Source of the DNA: Cupriavidus basilensis OR16 | GTDB lineage: Bacteria; Pseudomonadota; Gammaproteobacteria; Burkholderiales; Burkholderiaceae | Reading direction: 5' to 3' | NCBI RefSeq assembly: GCF_000243095.1 | Contig: NZ_AHJE01000042.1 | Location: 115,947-179,946 of the forward strand | DNA length: 64,000 nucleotides | Shown here: positions 1 through 9,346 of the stretch, in pieces | Layout of the letters: each line of letters opens with the position of its first letter | Position numbering within the stretch: the first letter of the stretch is position 1 | Program-made: the position numbers and the translations under genes | The notes under the pieces: model-generated | What the model saw: the letters and a program-made list of their open reading frames with translations, nothing else | What the model was told of the DNA's origin: nothing | Databases searched by the model: none

Positions 1-471
1 GGTGCAAGCCTGGGCGGGCGCGATGCCGCCTTGCGTGTTCAACCGCTGAACGTAACGCACCGCGGCAAACAAGCCCGCCCCCCCGGAACTCGTCGCCTGC
101 AACAGCAGGAGCGGAATGCTGTCCGGCGCCCGCGCATTCGCCGCCTGCCGCAATACTTTGCCGGTCACCGTGCTGCCGTCGGGCGCTGCCCAGGTCGGCC
201 CGGCGTAATGCCGGACGACGAGCTTGCCGGAATCGTCGCGCAGTTCCGCCTCGGGGGCTTTGAACGCCCACGACAAGGCATTGCCCTGAGCGCGCTTGCA
301 CACATAGATCTGCACGCCGGATGCGTGCAGGACCGCGATCGAACGGCTAGCGTCGGGGGGCTGGAGTTCGGGCGGCGCGGCTTCCTGGGCAATGGCGCAG
401 GAAACCAGCAAACACGCCCCGGCGAGGGCGAAGCGATGCGATTTGCGACTACCGTGGAAATCTTGCCACAT
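1..471 (-). CDS. DUF3455 domain protein, exported (3' end outside window)
   Basis: The first 157 codons of a minus-strand gene that runs off the left edge. It begins at the ATG read from 471, behind a GGAGG-like ribosome site. Residues 14-28 form a hydrophobic export signal. It contains a possible lipobox (L-V-S-C, Cys25) and also an A-I-A signal-peptidase I site ending at Ala28, so lipoprotein versus soluble periplasmic protein is undecided. The mature part has the DUF3455 pattern: GVQIYVC, a W-F-K-A-P-E-A-E-L stretch, HYAGPTW, DGS, then LLLLQATS and YVQRLNTQGG. The biochemical role of DUF3455 is not known to me. The gene is separated from the next plus-strand gene by about 180 bp in which I see no clear signal. 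Confidence 0.8.
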   Translation of the reverse strand, partial: MWQDFHGSRKSHRFALAGACLLVSCAIAQEAAPPELQPPDASRSIAVLHASGVQIYVCKRAQGNALSWAFKAPEAELRDDSGKLVVRHYAGPTWAAPDGSTVTGKVLRQAANARAPDSIPLLLLQATSSGGAGLFAAVRYVQRLNTQGGIAPAQACT

Positions 472-650
472 ACAGCCTCCTTGCCTGGGCCCGTTCGGAA
501 TAGTACCTCCGGCTCGGCTGCGAGAGTACGGCAAAAACGAGCACTGGAACTTTGCAGGGCTGACGGCTACGCTATTAGGCGGGCCGTCGCGCCAGGTGAG
601 CGCGCGAGGGCCATCGGCGTTGTATCGACCTTGATCGGAAGGAGTCACCC

Positions 651-974
651 ATGAAGATCGCTATCGCATTGGCAATTGCAGTTCTCGTACCTGGCACCCT
701 TTACGCCGCAGGCCCTGCAAATCCGGCAGATCGCTACGACTACAACATGCGCAGTACCAACAAGGACGGCTACGTGCCGGACCCGCAGCGGACTACCAAC
801 AAGGATGGCTACGTGCCGGACACCGCGAAGGCCAACGACAAGTTCGACCCGTACACCCAGGGTGCGAATCAAAACACGGCCTCGGCGCTCACCGACACAA
901 AGACGTCGACCAAAAAAGCGGCTGGCAAGGCACCAAGCCATAAAAAGGCAACCACGACCGGCATGGACAAGTAG
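651..974 (+). CDS. Small secreted repeat protein of unknown function
   Basis: A 107-residue protein behind a good ribosome site (GGAAGGAG, 8 nt before ATG). Residues 1-19 are a clear Sec signal peptide ending in Y-A-A. The mature protein is hydrophilic and holds two near-identical copies of T-N-K-D-G-Y-V-P-D (about residues 35-43 and 48-56), preceded by a related stretch. The C-terminal third is rich in Thr, Lys and Ala. It has no cysteines and no recognisable enzyme motif, so a periplasmic or extracellular binding or structural role is only a guess. It stands alone, followed by a bidirectional terminator at 1072-1104. Confidence 0.7.
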   Translation: MKIAIALAIAVLVPGTLYAAGPANPADRYDYNMRSTNKDGYVPDPQRTTNKDGYVPDTAKANDKFDPYTQGANQNTASALTDTKTSTKKAAGKAPSHKKATTTGMDK

Positions 975-1071
975 AAATAGCGTGGCCTGATGAATCCGAG
1001 GCGGCGATATGGCGGCAATAGGGCGGCAGTCAGGCAGCGATGCGCAAGCCCGCGGCATGGCCGCACCAAAG

Positions 1072-1104
1072 AAAAAGCCCCGCAGGAAGCTGCGGGGCTT
1101 TTTC
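1072..1104. terminator. Bidirectional Rho-independent terminator
   Basis: A GC-rich stem (AGCCCCGCAG / CTGCGGGGCT) with a 4-nt loop, A5 before it and T5 after it, so it can act on both strands. It ends the rpoD-tRNA transcript from the right and the small secreted-protein gene from the left. Confidence 0.85.
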
Positions 1105-1109
1105 AACAA

Positions 1110-1188
<79 letters not shown>

Positions 1189-1215
1189 AGGAAAGTCAGA
1201 CCGGCATGATACCGA

Positions 1216-3767
1216 TCAACTACCTTCGAGGAAACTCTTAAGCTTATCAGAGCGGCTGGGGTGACGCAGCTTGCGCAATGCCTTGGCTTCTATTTGCCGG
1301 ATCCGCTCGCGGGTAACGTCGAACTGCTTGCCCACTTCTTCCAGCGTGTGATCGGTGCTCATTTCGATGCCGAAACGCATGCGCAGCACCTTGGCTTCAC
1401 GCGGCGTGAGCGAATCCAGCACGTCCTTGACGACGTCGCGCATGGAGCCGTGCAGCGCCGCTTCGGCCGGGGCCAGCGTGTTGGTGTCTTCGATGAAGTC
1501 GCCCAGATGGGAGTCGTCGTCGTCACCGATCGGCGTTTCCATGGAGATCGGTTCCTTCGCGATCTTCATGATCTTGCGGATCTTGTCTTCCGGCATCTCC
1601 ATCTTCTCGGCCAGCGTTGCCGGATCCGGCTCGTTGCCGGTTTCCTGCAGGATCTGGCGTGAGATGCGGTTCATCTTGTTGATCGTTTCGATCATGTGCA
1701 CCGGGATACGGATGGTGCGCGCCTGATCGGCGATCGAACGGGTGATGGCCTGGCGGATCCACCACGTCGCGTAGGTCGAGAACTTGTAGCCGCGGCGGTA
1801 TTCGAACTTGTCCACCGCCTTCATCAGGCCGATATTGCCTTCCTGGATCAGGTCGAGGAACTGCAGGCCGCGGTTGGTGTATTTCTTGGCGATCGAGATC
1901 ACCAGGCGCAGGTTGGCCTCGGTCATCTCGCGCTTGGCTTCGCGGGCGCGCTTCTCGCCCTCGCTCATCTTGCGGTTGACTTCCTTGAGCTCCTTCAGCG
2001 GCAGCACCACACGCAACTGCAGGTCGATCAGCTTTTGCTGCAGCTCGCGCACGGCGGGCACATTGCGCTCGACGATGGTGCTGTACGACTTGCCGTCCTT
2101 GATGATCGTGTCGATCCACTCAAGGTTGGTTTCATTGCCCGGGAAACGGGCAACGAAATCCGCGCGCGGCATGCCGCATTTGTCCACCACGATTTTCAGG
2201 ATGGAGCGCTCGAGCTTGCGCACTTCGTCCACCTGGCCACGCAGCGTGTCGCACAGGCGTTCGACGTTGCGGGCGGTGAAGCGGATGCTCATCAGCTCGT
2301 TCAGGATGGCTTCCTGGGCTTTGACGTAGGACTTGGACTTGTAGCCTTCCTTCTCGAACGAGCGGCGCATCTTGTCGAACTGCTCGGCAATCACGCGGAA
2401 TTTTTCCAGCGCGGCCAGCTTCAGTTCCTCGAGCTGGCGCGCGGAGGCAGCCAGGCCGCCAGCCTCGTCGTCCTCGTCTTCGTCGGATTCCTCGCCGTCG
2501 GACTCCAGGTCGTCTTCCTCGGCAGCCACCACCACGGCCGGGGCCGGGGGGCCACGGGCACGTCCGCGGCATTCGGGTCGATCAGGCCATCGACGAACTC
2601 GTCGATCTTGATTTCATCGTTGGCAACGCGCTCGGCCAGGGCCAGGATCTCGGAGATCGTGACCGGGCAGGCGGCGATCGCCATCACCATGTCTTTCAGG
2701 CCGGCCTCGATGCGCTTGGCGATCTCGATTTCGCCTTCGCGCGTGAGCAGCTCCACCGTGCCCATCTCGCGCATGTACATGCGCACGGGGTCGGTGGTCC
2801 GGCCAAACTCGGAGTCAACGGTAGAAAGCGCAGCTTCAGCCTCTTCCTCGGCTTCTTCTTCGCTGGTGGCCGACGGGGCGTTGTCGTTGAGCAGCAGCGT
2901 TTCCGCGTCGGGGGCTTGCTCGTAGACGGCGATGCCGATGTCGTTGAGCGTGGCGACCAGCGTGTCGATCGTTTCCGAATCGACCATGTCGTCCGGCAGG
3001 TGATCGTTGATTTCCGCGTAGGTCAGGTAGCCGCGCGACTTGCCCAGCTTGATCAGCGCCTTGAGCTTCTGGCGGCGCGCTTCCAGTTCTTCCTCGGTGC
3101 CCTGTTGCGTCGAGGCGAACTCTTTCAGCAAGGCCTTTTCCTTGGCCTTGCGGTCGCGAGCCCTTTGCTTTTCGCTCTTGGGCGCGACAGCCGGCGTTGC
3201 GGCCGCCGGCGTCTCGTCTTCGTAAAGCTCTTCAGTCACGTCGTCTGGTGTGCTGTCGTCCTGCTGCGCTCCGGCCTTGGGCTTGCGGCCACGCTTCTTC
3301 GGCTCCGGCTTGACTGCCGGAGCGGCGGGACGCTCGGATGCAACGGGGGCGGAAGTTGTGGCGGGCGGCGTGGCCTCGGGCGCGGCGGCGCCTGGCATGG
3401 CGTCTCCGGTCTTGGCGCTGGTCGCTGCCGTATTCTTGCTCTCGACTTCGGTATTCTGCTGTTTCGCCACGGTAATACTCTTGCCTTTCACAGGTGCAGA
3501 CGCGGCGTTCTTGCCGCTTGTATTGGCGCTATCGCCGCTCTCGTGTGCCGAAGTCGAGGGCCTCAAGTTTTCGGATAGGCGGGTCCCGGTGGAAGTGGAC
3601 GCTGCGGGCGCCTTGGCGCTCCGAGCGGTCTTGGCAGGCACGGGCTGGGCTGGCGCCTTGACTGACGCGGCTGCCTTGGCAGCCGCCGTTATTTTCACGG
3701 ACGCCTTGCCGCTCCCCGATTGGGGAGCTTTAGTGGAAACCTTTTCGGTTGCTTTGGCCTTTGCCAT
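1216..3767 (-). CDS. rpoD: RNA polymerase primary sigma factor RpoD (sigma-70), frame broken once
   Basis: The housekeeping sigma factor that directs core RNA polymerase to most promoters. The start MAKAK at 3767 is chosen because the frame upstream does not look like sigma factor; no strong ribosome site decides it. A long Lys/Ala/Pro-rich N-terminal region (about 200 residues) precedes region 1.1. The conserved core follows: region 2 with [13 protein letters not shown], region 3, and region 4.2 with [20 protein letters not shown]. The frame is interrupted in a C6 run (G6 on the plus strand, 2546-2551), inside the acidic non-conserved region. One extra C restores a continuous protein of about 850 residues. 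Because rpoD is essential, this is most likely a sequence error. It is the last protein gene of the rpsU-yqeY-dnaG-rpoD block. Confidence 0.93.
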
Positions 3768-3958
3768 TGGCACGCTCACTTTCACCAGAAGGGGAGAGAA
3801 AGATTCCGCTATCGAAACCGGCAATTGTAGCACGTCACAATTAGCCAGCTTCCCATCAGGTGAGGTTTTCACCTGAAAAATCAAGGCTTAAGCGCAGCCA
3901 GGCTGCGCCAAACCTTCACTTATTTGTCACCATCCGCCTTGCCCGACCTACCGGACGG

Positions 3959-5773
3959 TCAACCCAGCTGCCGCCGCCGATTGATCTCGCTGACCAGCCA
4001 TCGCATGCGGCTCTTGCCTTCTTCATCCGCCGTGCCCATGATCACCGACTGCTGGAGCATGTCGAGCTCACGGCGCAACGGCCCTGCCAGCAGCTTGGCG
4101 ATGGCGGTATCGAATTCCTGCTCGGCAGGTTCCTCATCGATCTCTTCGCGCAGCACCGCGGCGCGCACATTGGCGTAGACCTCGGCATACGGCGACTGCG
4201 CGAGATGCTCGCTAAAGGCCGCGAAGTTCACCTCGCCCTGCAACTCATCGCAGGCGGACACCAGGTGCGCCAACACCTCGGCATCGGCCTGCTCGTCTTC
4301 CAGCAGCAGCGCCCGGCTGTCGACATCGAGCCGGCTCGATAGCTGCGGGTAGCGCATCAGCAACTGCAGCACCCGCTGTTCCAGCCCGGCGGGGGCCTGA
4401 CGCTTGGTGCGCGGCCGCGGCTGGGCAAAGCGCCCGACCCGCGCCGGATCGCTCGCCAGCCCGCAGACGGCTTCGATTTCGGCCGGCGTCGTGCCGGTGG
4501 CATCGGCCAGCTCGCGCACGATCTGCAGCCGCAGGCCGCCGGCAGGCATGGACTGCAGCAGCGGCTTGGCCTCGTACTGGGCGCGGGCGCGGCCTTCGGC
4601 CTGGCGCAGCTCCTGCCCCTCCGACACCACCTGCAGCAAGAAGCGCGACAGCGGCATGGCATCGCGCACCTGCGCGGCAAACGCGTCGGTGCCCTGCTCG
4701 CGCACATAGCTGTCCGGATCATGCTCGGCGGGCAGGAACAGGAAGCGGATGGTCTTGTTGTCCGCCACGTACGGCAGGCAGGCCTCCAGGGCCCGGCGCG
4801 CCGCGCGGCGTCCGGCGGCGTCGCCGTCGAACGAGAACACCACGGCGTCGGTCTGGCGCAACAGCTTTTGCACGTGCACCGCCGTGCAGGCCGTGCCCAG
4901 CGTGGCCACGGCGTTGGCAAAGCCGAGCTGGGCCAGGGCCACCACGTCCATATAGCCTTCGACCACCAAAACATAGCCGGTTTCCCGGATCGCATGGCGG
5001 GCCTCGAACAAGCCATACAGCTCGGTGCCTTTGCTGAACAGGGGCGTTTCAGGAGAATTCAGGTACTTGGGCTCGCCCTGCCCCATCACCCGCCCGCCAA
5101 AGCCGATCACCTGGCCCTTGGTGCTGCGGATGGGAAACATGATGCGGTCCCTGAAACGGTCGTAGCGCCGCGGCTTGCCGTCGGCGTCGCGCTTCTCGGC
5201 GCTTTCGATCATCAGGCCGGCTTCCACCAGCGGCCCGGCGATCGCATCGTCGCGATAGTTGCCGAACACCGACTCCAGCCCCTGCCAGTCGTCCGGGGCA
5301 TAGCCCAGGCCAAACTGCGCCGCGATCTCGCCGGTCAGGCCACGGCCCTTGAGGTACTGGATCGCCTGCGGCGCGCTGCGCAATTGCTTGCGGTAGAACT
5401 CGGTCGCGCGGGTCATGGCATCGGACAGCGCCAGCGAGCGAGCCTGCACTTCGGCCCGCTGGGCCGGCGGCAGCCGGTCGCGTTCCTCCGGCACCGACAG
5501 GCCGACCGATTGCGCCAGCTCACGCACGGCATCAGGGTAGGACTGCCCGGAGTACTCCATCAGGAAACCGATGGCCGAGCCGTGCGCCGAGCAACCAAAG
5601 CAGTGATAGAACTGCTTGGTCGGCGAGACCGTGAATGACGGCGACTTCTCGTTGTGGAAGGGGCAGAGCCCCATGAAGTTGGCGCCGCCCTTCTTCAACT
5701 GCACGTACTTGCCCACCACATCGACTATGTCGACACGGTTGAGCAGGTCCTGAATGAAGGATTGCGGAATCAC
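3959..5773 (-). CDS. dnaG: DNA primase DnaG
   Basis: Synthesises RNA primers at the replication fork, working with the DnaB helicase. The intact 604-residue protein is normal length. The N-terminal CHC2 zinc ribbon is visible (Cys37, His40, Cys58, Cys61). The catalytic TOPRIM domain follows, with Glu272 in VVEGYMDVV and the acidic pair Asp316/Asp318 in SFDGDAAG. The catalytic-core motif RFRDRIMFPI lies at about 206-215. The C-terminal part (from about 430) is the DnaB-interacting region, poorly conserved as usual. The start MIPQSFIQ is the canonical primase N-terminus. It lies between yqeY and rpoD, as in the classical macromolecular synthesis operon. A TACAAT element about 100 nt upstream suggests an internal promoter in addition to readthrough from rpsU. 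Confidence 0.97.
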   Translation of the reverse strand: MIPQSFIQDLLNRVDIVDVVGKYVQLKKGGANFMGLCPFHNEKSPSFTVSPTKQFYHCFGCSAHGSAIGFLMEYSGQSYPDAVRELAQSVGLSVPEERDRLPPAQRAEVQARSLALSDAMTRATEFYRKQLRSAPQAIQYLKGRGLTGEIAAQFGLGYAPDDWQGLESVFGNYRDDAIAGPLVEAGLMIESAEKRDADGKPRRYDRFRDRIMFPIRSTKGQVIGFGGRVMGQGEPKYLNSPETPLFSKGTELYGLFEARHAIRETGYVLVVEGYMDVVALAQLGFANAVATLGTACTAVHVQKLLRQTDAVVFSFDGDAAGRRAARRALEACLPYVADNKTIRFLFLPAEHDPDSYVREQGTDAFAAQVRDAMPLSRFLLQVVSEGQELRQAEGRARAQYEAKPLLQSMPAGGLRLQIVRELADATGTTPAEIEAVCGLASDPARVGRFAQPRPRTKRQAPAGLEQRVLQLLMRYPQLSSRLDVDSRALLLEDEQADAEVLAHLVSACDELQGEVNFAAFSEHLAQSPYAEVYANVRAAVLREEIDEEPAEQEFDTAIAKLLAGPLRRELDMLQQSVIMGTADEEGKSRMRWLVSEINRRRQLG

Positions 5774-5873
5774 CCGGCTTGTCGTCCTCTGGCCGAGCTG
5801 CCCGTAGGACCGGGTAGCGGCGCTATCTTGTTCATGAAGTGCGTGACCGGCACTGCGCTTTCCGGCCCCTTGA

Positions 5874-5888
5874 CACTACATTGTAGTG
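5874..5888 (-). promoter_or_regulatory. Putative dnaG promoter -10 inside a perfect inverted repeat
   Basis: CACTACA-T-TGTAGTG is a perfect 7+1+7 inverted repeat lying in the roughly 210-bp gap between yqeY and dnaG. Read on the minus strand it contains TACAAT, a good sigma-70 -10 box about 100 nt before the dnaG start. No convincing -35 box is present at 16-18 bp. Symmetry over the -10 box suggests a repressor site, by inference only. A related palindrome overlaps the rpsU promoter (6823-6836). Confidence 0.4.
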
Positions 5889-5987
5889 CAGACGCAACGG
5901 ATTGCAGCCAGTGCTGCGAGGGGTGCCGGGCAAGAAGCGCCTTAAACGGCCCTCGGCCACCAGGCGCAAGCTAGCGCCCCGGCCCGG

Positions 5988-6437
5988 TCAGCGCCCGGTC
6001 AGCGCGGCCTTGACGAGGCCGGAGACGGCGGTCATGTCGGCACGGCCAGCCAGCTTCGCCTTGAGCACGGCCATGACCTTGCCCATGTCCTGCGGGCCGG
6101 CGGCGCCGGTTTCCGTCACCGCGGCCAGCACCTCGGCGGCAACTTCCGCATCCGACAGGGCCGCCGGCATGTAGACCTTGAGCACTTCGATTTCCGCGCT
6201 TTCCTTGTCCGCCAGGTCGGTGCGGCCGGCTTGGGTGAATTGGGAAATGGAATCCTTGCGCTGCTTGATCAGTTTTTCGATCACGGCCTGCACGGCGGCA
6301 TCGTCGAGCTCGATGCGCTCGTCCACTTCCCGTTGCTTGATGGCGGCCAGCAGCAGGCGGATGGTGCCGAGGCGCTCGGTCTCGCGGGCACGCATGGCGG
6401 CCTTCATGTCTTCAGTTACACGGGCTTTGAGGGACAT
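5988..6437 (-). CDS. GatB/YqeY domain protein
   Basis: A 149-residue YqeY-family protein, a helical domain also found at the C-terminus of the amidotransferase subunit GatB. The free-standing form is thought to act on tRNA or tRNA-linked metabolism, but its reaction is not established. Typical features are the charged N-terminal helix MSLKARVTEDMKAAMRA, the central IKQREVDERIEL, and the C-terminal G-x-x-D-M-G-K-V-M motif followed by an L-A-G-R-A-D-M segment. The start at MSLKARV agrees with family length; an earlier in-frame ATG would add unrelated residues. It sits between rpsU and dnaG, and a terminator lies between it and rpsU, so part of its expression is by readthrough. Confidence 0.93.
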   Translation of the reverse strand: MSLKARVTEDMKAAMRARETERLGTIRLLLAAIKQREVDERIELDDAAVQAVIEKLIKQRKDSISQFTQAGRTDLADKESAEIEVLKVYMPAALSDAEVAAEVLAAVTETGAAGPQDMGKVMAVLKAKLAGRADMTAVSGLVKAALTGR

Positions 6438-6510
6438 GGCAAATTTCCAGAAAAGTGTGGACGGGACGTTACCGGCCGGCGCCGCGCGCCGTCCGTCGGA
6501 CCGCCAATGC

Positions 6511-6546
6511 AAAAACCCGCCGGGGTCTTGCCCACAGCGGGTTTTG
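6511..6546 (-). terminator. Terminator after rpsU
   Basis: Read on the minus strand: AAAACCCGC, an inner GGG/CCC stem, then GCGGGTTTTT. It lies 24 nt after the rpsU stop and before yqeY. It probably attenuates rather than fully ends transcription, giving more S21 than DnaG and RpoD, as is known for this operon type. Confidence 0.75.
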
Positions 6547-6569
6547 ATGCGAAAAAGCGAAGGGTGCGC

Positions 6570-6782
6570 TCAGTACAGCTTCTTCGGCAGCATCAGGCTG
6601 CGGATGCGCTTGTAGTGGCGCTTCTCGGCTGCAGCCTTCTTGCGCTTGCGCTCAGCCGTCGGTTTTTCGTAAAACTCGCGAGCCCGCAATTCAGTCAGCA
6701 AGCCGTTTTTCTCGATGGTGCGCTTGAAACGACGCATGGCAACTTCAAACGGCTCGTTTTCTTTAAGGTGGATCGTGGTCAT
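6570..6782 (-). CDS. rpsU: 30S ribosomal protein S21
   Basis: A 70-residue, strongly basic protein of the small ribosomal subunit with the family signature: [13 protein letters not shown] at the start, [11 protein letters not shown], then [15 protein letters not shown] and a basic tail. Length and sequence are normal for betaproteobacterial S21. It is the first gene of the rpsU-yqeY-dnaG-rpoD block, so translation, replication priming and transcription genes share a promoter region. A TTGACA -35 box lies about 65 nt upstream (6845-6850), and a terminator follows directly. Confidence 0.97.
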   Translation of the reverse strand: MTTIHLKENEPFEVAMRRFKRTIEKNGLLTELRAREFYEKPTAERKRKKAAAEKRHYKRIRSLMLPKKLY

Positions 6783-6822
6783 TTTGCTGAAATAAGTAGC
6801 AGCTGTTAGCGATTTTACGAAA

Positions 6823-6850
6823 GCTACAAGTGTAGCACAACGGCTGTCAA
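6823..6850 (-). promoter_or_regulatory. Putative rpsU operon promoter with palindrome over the -10 region
   Basis: On the minus strand there is a perfect TTGACA (-35, 6850-6845), a 16-nt spacer, and TGTAGC (weak -10, 6828-6823). The inverted repeat GCTACA-AG-TGTAGC (6823-6836) covers the -10 region. It resembles the CTACA-T-TGTAG palindrome in front of dnaG. Whether a common regulator binds both is inference. Confidence 0.5.
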
Positions 6851-6910
6851 GCCCGCACGGCGGCTTTTTTGGTGCCGTGCCGCTTAGGCCACCTGGATCA
6901 CCGGGACCTT

Positions 6911-8200
6911 CTAGACGGCGCTCGTGGCCGTGGCCCGCGCGTTCTCCGCGACGGCCTGGCCGGCGGCTACGCCGGACGCCCAGGCCCATTGGAAGTTGTA
7001 GCCGCCAAGCCAGCCTGTCACATCGACCACCTCGCCGATGAAATACAGGTTCGGCACGGTGCGTGCCATCATGCTCGCCGACGACAGCGCCCGCGTATCC
7101 ACGCCGCCAAGCGTGACCTCGGCCTTGCGGTAGCCCTCGGTGCCTGCCGGCACCAGTTGCCAGCTATTGAGCGCGGCGCCGAGCCGGCGCAGCGCCTTGT
7201 CCGGCATGTCGTGCAGCGGCTGGGCGCCGTTCAGGCCCGCGGCCGCGCACCAGGCGTCGGCCAGGCGGGCCGGCAGGCGCTCGGCCAGCAGGTTGGCCAG
7301 GTGCTTGCGGCTGCCGCCCTTTTGCTCGAGCAGCCATGCACTGGCGTCGTTGCCGTCGAACAGGTCGATGGTGATCGGTGTGCCAGGGTGCCAGAAGCTG
7401 GAAATCTGCAGCACGGCGGGGCCGGACAAGCCACGGTGGGTCCACAGCAAGTCCTCGCGGAAGGCACCCGCGGTCTTTCCGCTGCCCGTCGCGATGTCGA
7501 CCTCCATCGACACGCCGGCCAGCGGCACGAACGGTGCCCAGCCCTGCCCGTCGAAGGTCAGCGGCACCAGCGCCGGGCGCGTCTCCACCACGCCCAGCCC
7601 GAACTGGCGGGCAATGCGGTAGCCGATGTCGGTGGCGCCGATCTTCGGAATGGACAGGCCGCCGGTGGCTACCACCAGCGCACCGGCGCGTACCGGCCCG
7701 CTGGCCGTCATCAGCAGGAAATCGTCCCCCTCGCGCCTGACCTCGTCCACGGCGCAGCCGGTCCGCCATTGCACATGGCCCGCGCCGCATTCGGCGCGCA
7801 GCATCTCGATCACCTGCTCGGCGCTGTCATTGCAGAACAGCTGGCCACGGTGCTTCTCGTGCCAGTCGATCTCATGCTTGCGCATCAGCGCGAGGAAGTC
7901 CTGCGGCGTGTAGCGGGCGAGCGCAGAGCGGCAGAAGTGCGGATTAGCCGACAGAAAATTGGCCGGACCCGCCTGCAGATTGGTGAAATTGCAGCGTCCG
8001 CCACCGGAAATGCGGATTTTCTCCGCCACCTTGGTGGCGTGGTCGATCAGCACCACGCTGGCGCCGCCCTGCCCCGCCACGGCGGCGCACATCATGCCGG
8101 CGGCCCCGGCGCCAAGCACCGCCACATCGAAGCGCCCTGCGCGCGCGCCGGCCTGGCCGGTCTCTGCGGTCTGCTTGCTGCCCATGTCTGTCTTGCCCAC
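6911..8200 (-). CDS. NAD(P)/FAD-dependent oxidoreductase of the BaiN/HI0933 family
   Basis: A 429-residue flavoprotein. The dinucleotide-binding motif G-A-G-A-A-G is at residues 30-35, just after a 23-residue polar N-terminal extension. [11 protein letters not shown] (about 65-75) is the HI0933-family signature, and the C-terminus carries [19 protein letters not shown], the FAD-binding end of this family. Members are often annotated as aminoacetone oxidase-like or BaiN-like, but the physiological substrate is usually unknown, so no pathway is assigned. The second Met (8185) is an alternative start that would remove five residues. It diverges from tsaD with about 40 bp between the two starts. 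Confidence 0.92.
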   Translation of the reverse strand: MGKTDMGSKQTAETGQAGARAGRFDVAVLGAGAAGMMCAAVAGQGGASVVLIDHATKVAEKIRISGGGRCNFTNLQAGPANFLSANPHFCRSALARYTPQDFLALMRKHEIDWHEKHRGQLFCNDSAEQVIEMLRAECGAGHVQWRTGCAVDEVRREGDDFLLMTASGPVRAGALVVATGGLSIPKIGATDIGYRIARQFGLGVVETRPALVPLTFDGQGWAPFVPLAGVSMEVDIATGSGKTAGAFREDLLWTHRGLSGPAVLQISSFWHPGTPITIDLFDGNDASAWLLEQKGGSRKHLANLLAERLPARLADAWCAAAGLNGAQPLHDMPDKALRRLGAALNSWQLVPAGTEGYRKAEVTLGGVDTRALSSASMMARTVPNLYFIGEVVDVTGWLGGYNFQWAWASGVAAGQAVAENARATATSAV

Positions 8201-8239
8201 TCAATGCCTGCTGAAGAAGCGGCGATTGTAGCGAAAAGC

Positions 8240-9325
8240 ATGGCCGGCGCCGCTGTGCTACCCTGCTGGCCTCATGCCAGGCTGCCACCCGATCTGCTTG
8301 TCCTCGGCATCGAATCCTCCTGCGACGAAACCGGCCTCGCGCTGTACGACACCGAAGCCGGCCTGCTCGCCCACGCCCTGCATTCGCAGATCGCCATGCA
8401 CCGCGACTACGGCGGCGTCGTACCTGAACTCGCCTCGCGCGACCATATCCGCCGCGTGCTGCCACTGTTGCAGCAGGTGCTGGACGAAGCCGGCCGCACC
8501 CGCGCCGACATCGATGCGATCGCCTTCACCCAAGGCCCCGGGCTGGCGGGCGCGCTGCTGGTGGGCGCATCGGTGGCCAACGCCCTGGGCTTCGCGCTCA
8601 ATGTGCCGATGCTGGGCGTGCACCACCTCGAAGGCCACCTGCTGTCGCCGCTGCTGACGCGTAATCCGCCGCCGTTCCCGTTTGTTGCCTTGCTGGTGTC
8701 CGGCGGGCACACGCAGCTGATGGAAGTGCGCGGCGTCGGTGAGTACGCGTTGCTGGGCGAGACCCTGGACGATGCCGCCGGCGAAGCCTTCGACAAGACC
8801 GCCAAGCTGCTCGGCCTGAGCTACCCGGGCGGCCCCGAAGTCTCGCGCCTGGCCGAGTTCGGCGTGCCGGGCTCGTACGCGCTGCCGCGCCCGATGCTGC
8901 ATTCCGGCAACCTTGACTTCTCCTTCGCCGGCCTGAAGACCGCCGTGCTCACGCAAACCCGCAAGCTCGGCAATGTGTGCGAGCAGGACCGGGCCAACCT
9001 GGCGCGCTCCTTTGTCGACGCCATCGTCGACGTGCTGGCCGCCAAGTCGATGGCCGCGCTCAAGCAGACCGGACACCGGCGCCTGGTGGTTGCCGGCGGC
9101 GTGGGCGCCAACCGGCAACTGCGCGAGCGGCTGGACCAGCTTGGCGCGCAGAAGAAGATCGAGGTCTATTATCCCGACCTGGCCTTCTGCACGGACAACG
9201 GCGCCATGATCGCCTTTGCCGGCGCGATGCGGCTGCAAGCCGCGCCCGAGCTGGCGCAGCGCAACTACGGCTACGGCGTGACGCCGCGCTGGGAGCTGGC
9301 GGATATCCGGCTGCTTTTTTGTCGT
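8240..9325 (+). CDS. tsaD: tRNA N6-adenosine threonylcarbamoyltransferase TsaD, both ends uncertain
   Basis: Transfers threonylcarbamoyl to A37 of ANN-decoding tRNAs, together with TsaB and TsaE. The Kae1/Gcp core is complete: [12 protein letters not shown] near the N-terminus, metal ligands in HHLEGH (about 128-133), [10 protein letters not shown], then [11 protein letters not shown] and [10 protein letters not shown]. Two anomalies exist. The usual start (Met directly before LVLGIESS) is absent; the nearest in-frame ATG is 8240, and an out-of-frame ATG is at 8274. The frame also has no stop of its own and runs on antisense through folE2 to beyond 10200, so an indel close to the T6 run at 9315-9320 is likely. 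The gene is essential in most bacteria, so sequence error is favoured. Confidence 0.93.
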
Positions 9326-9346
9326 TGGCAAGGACGGCTTACTGGC

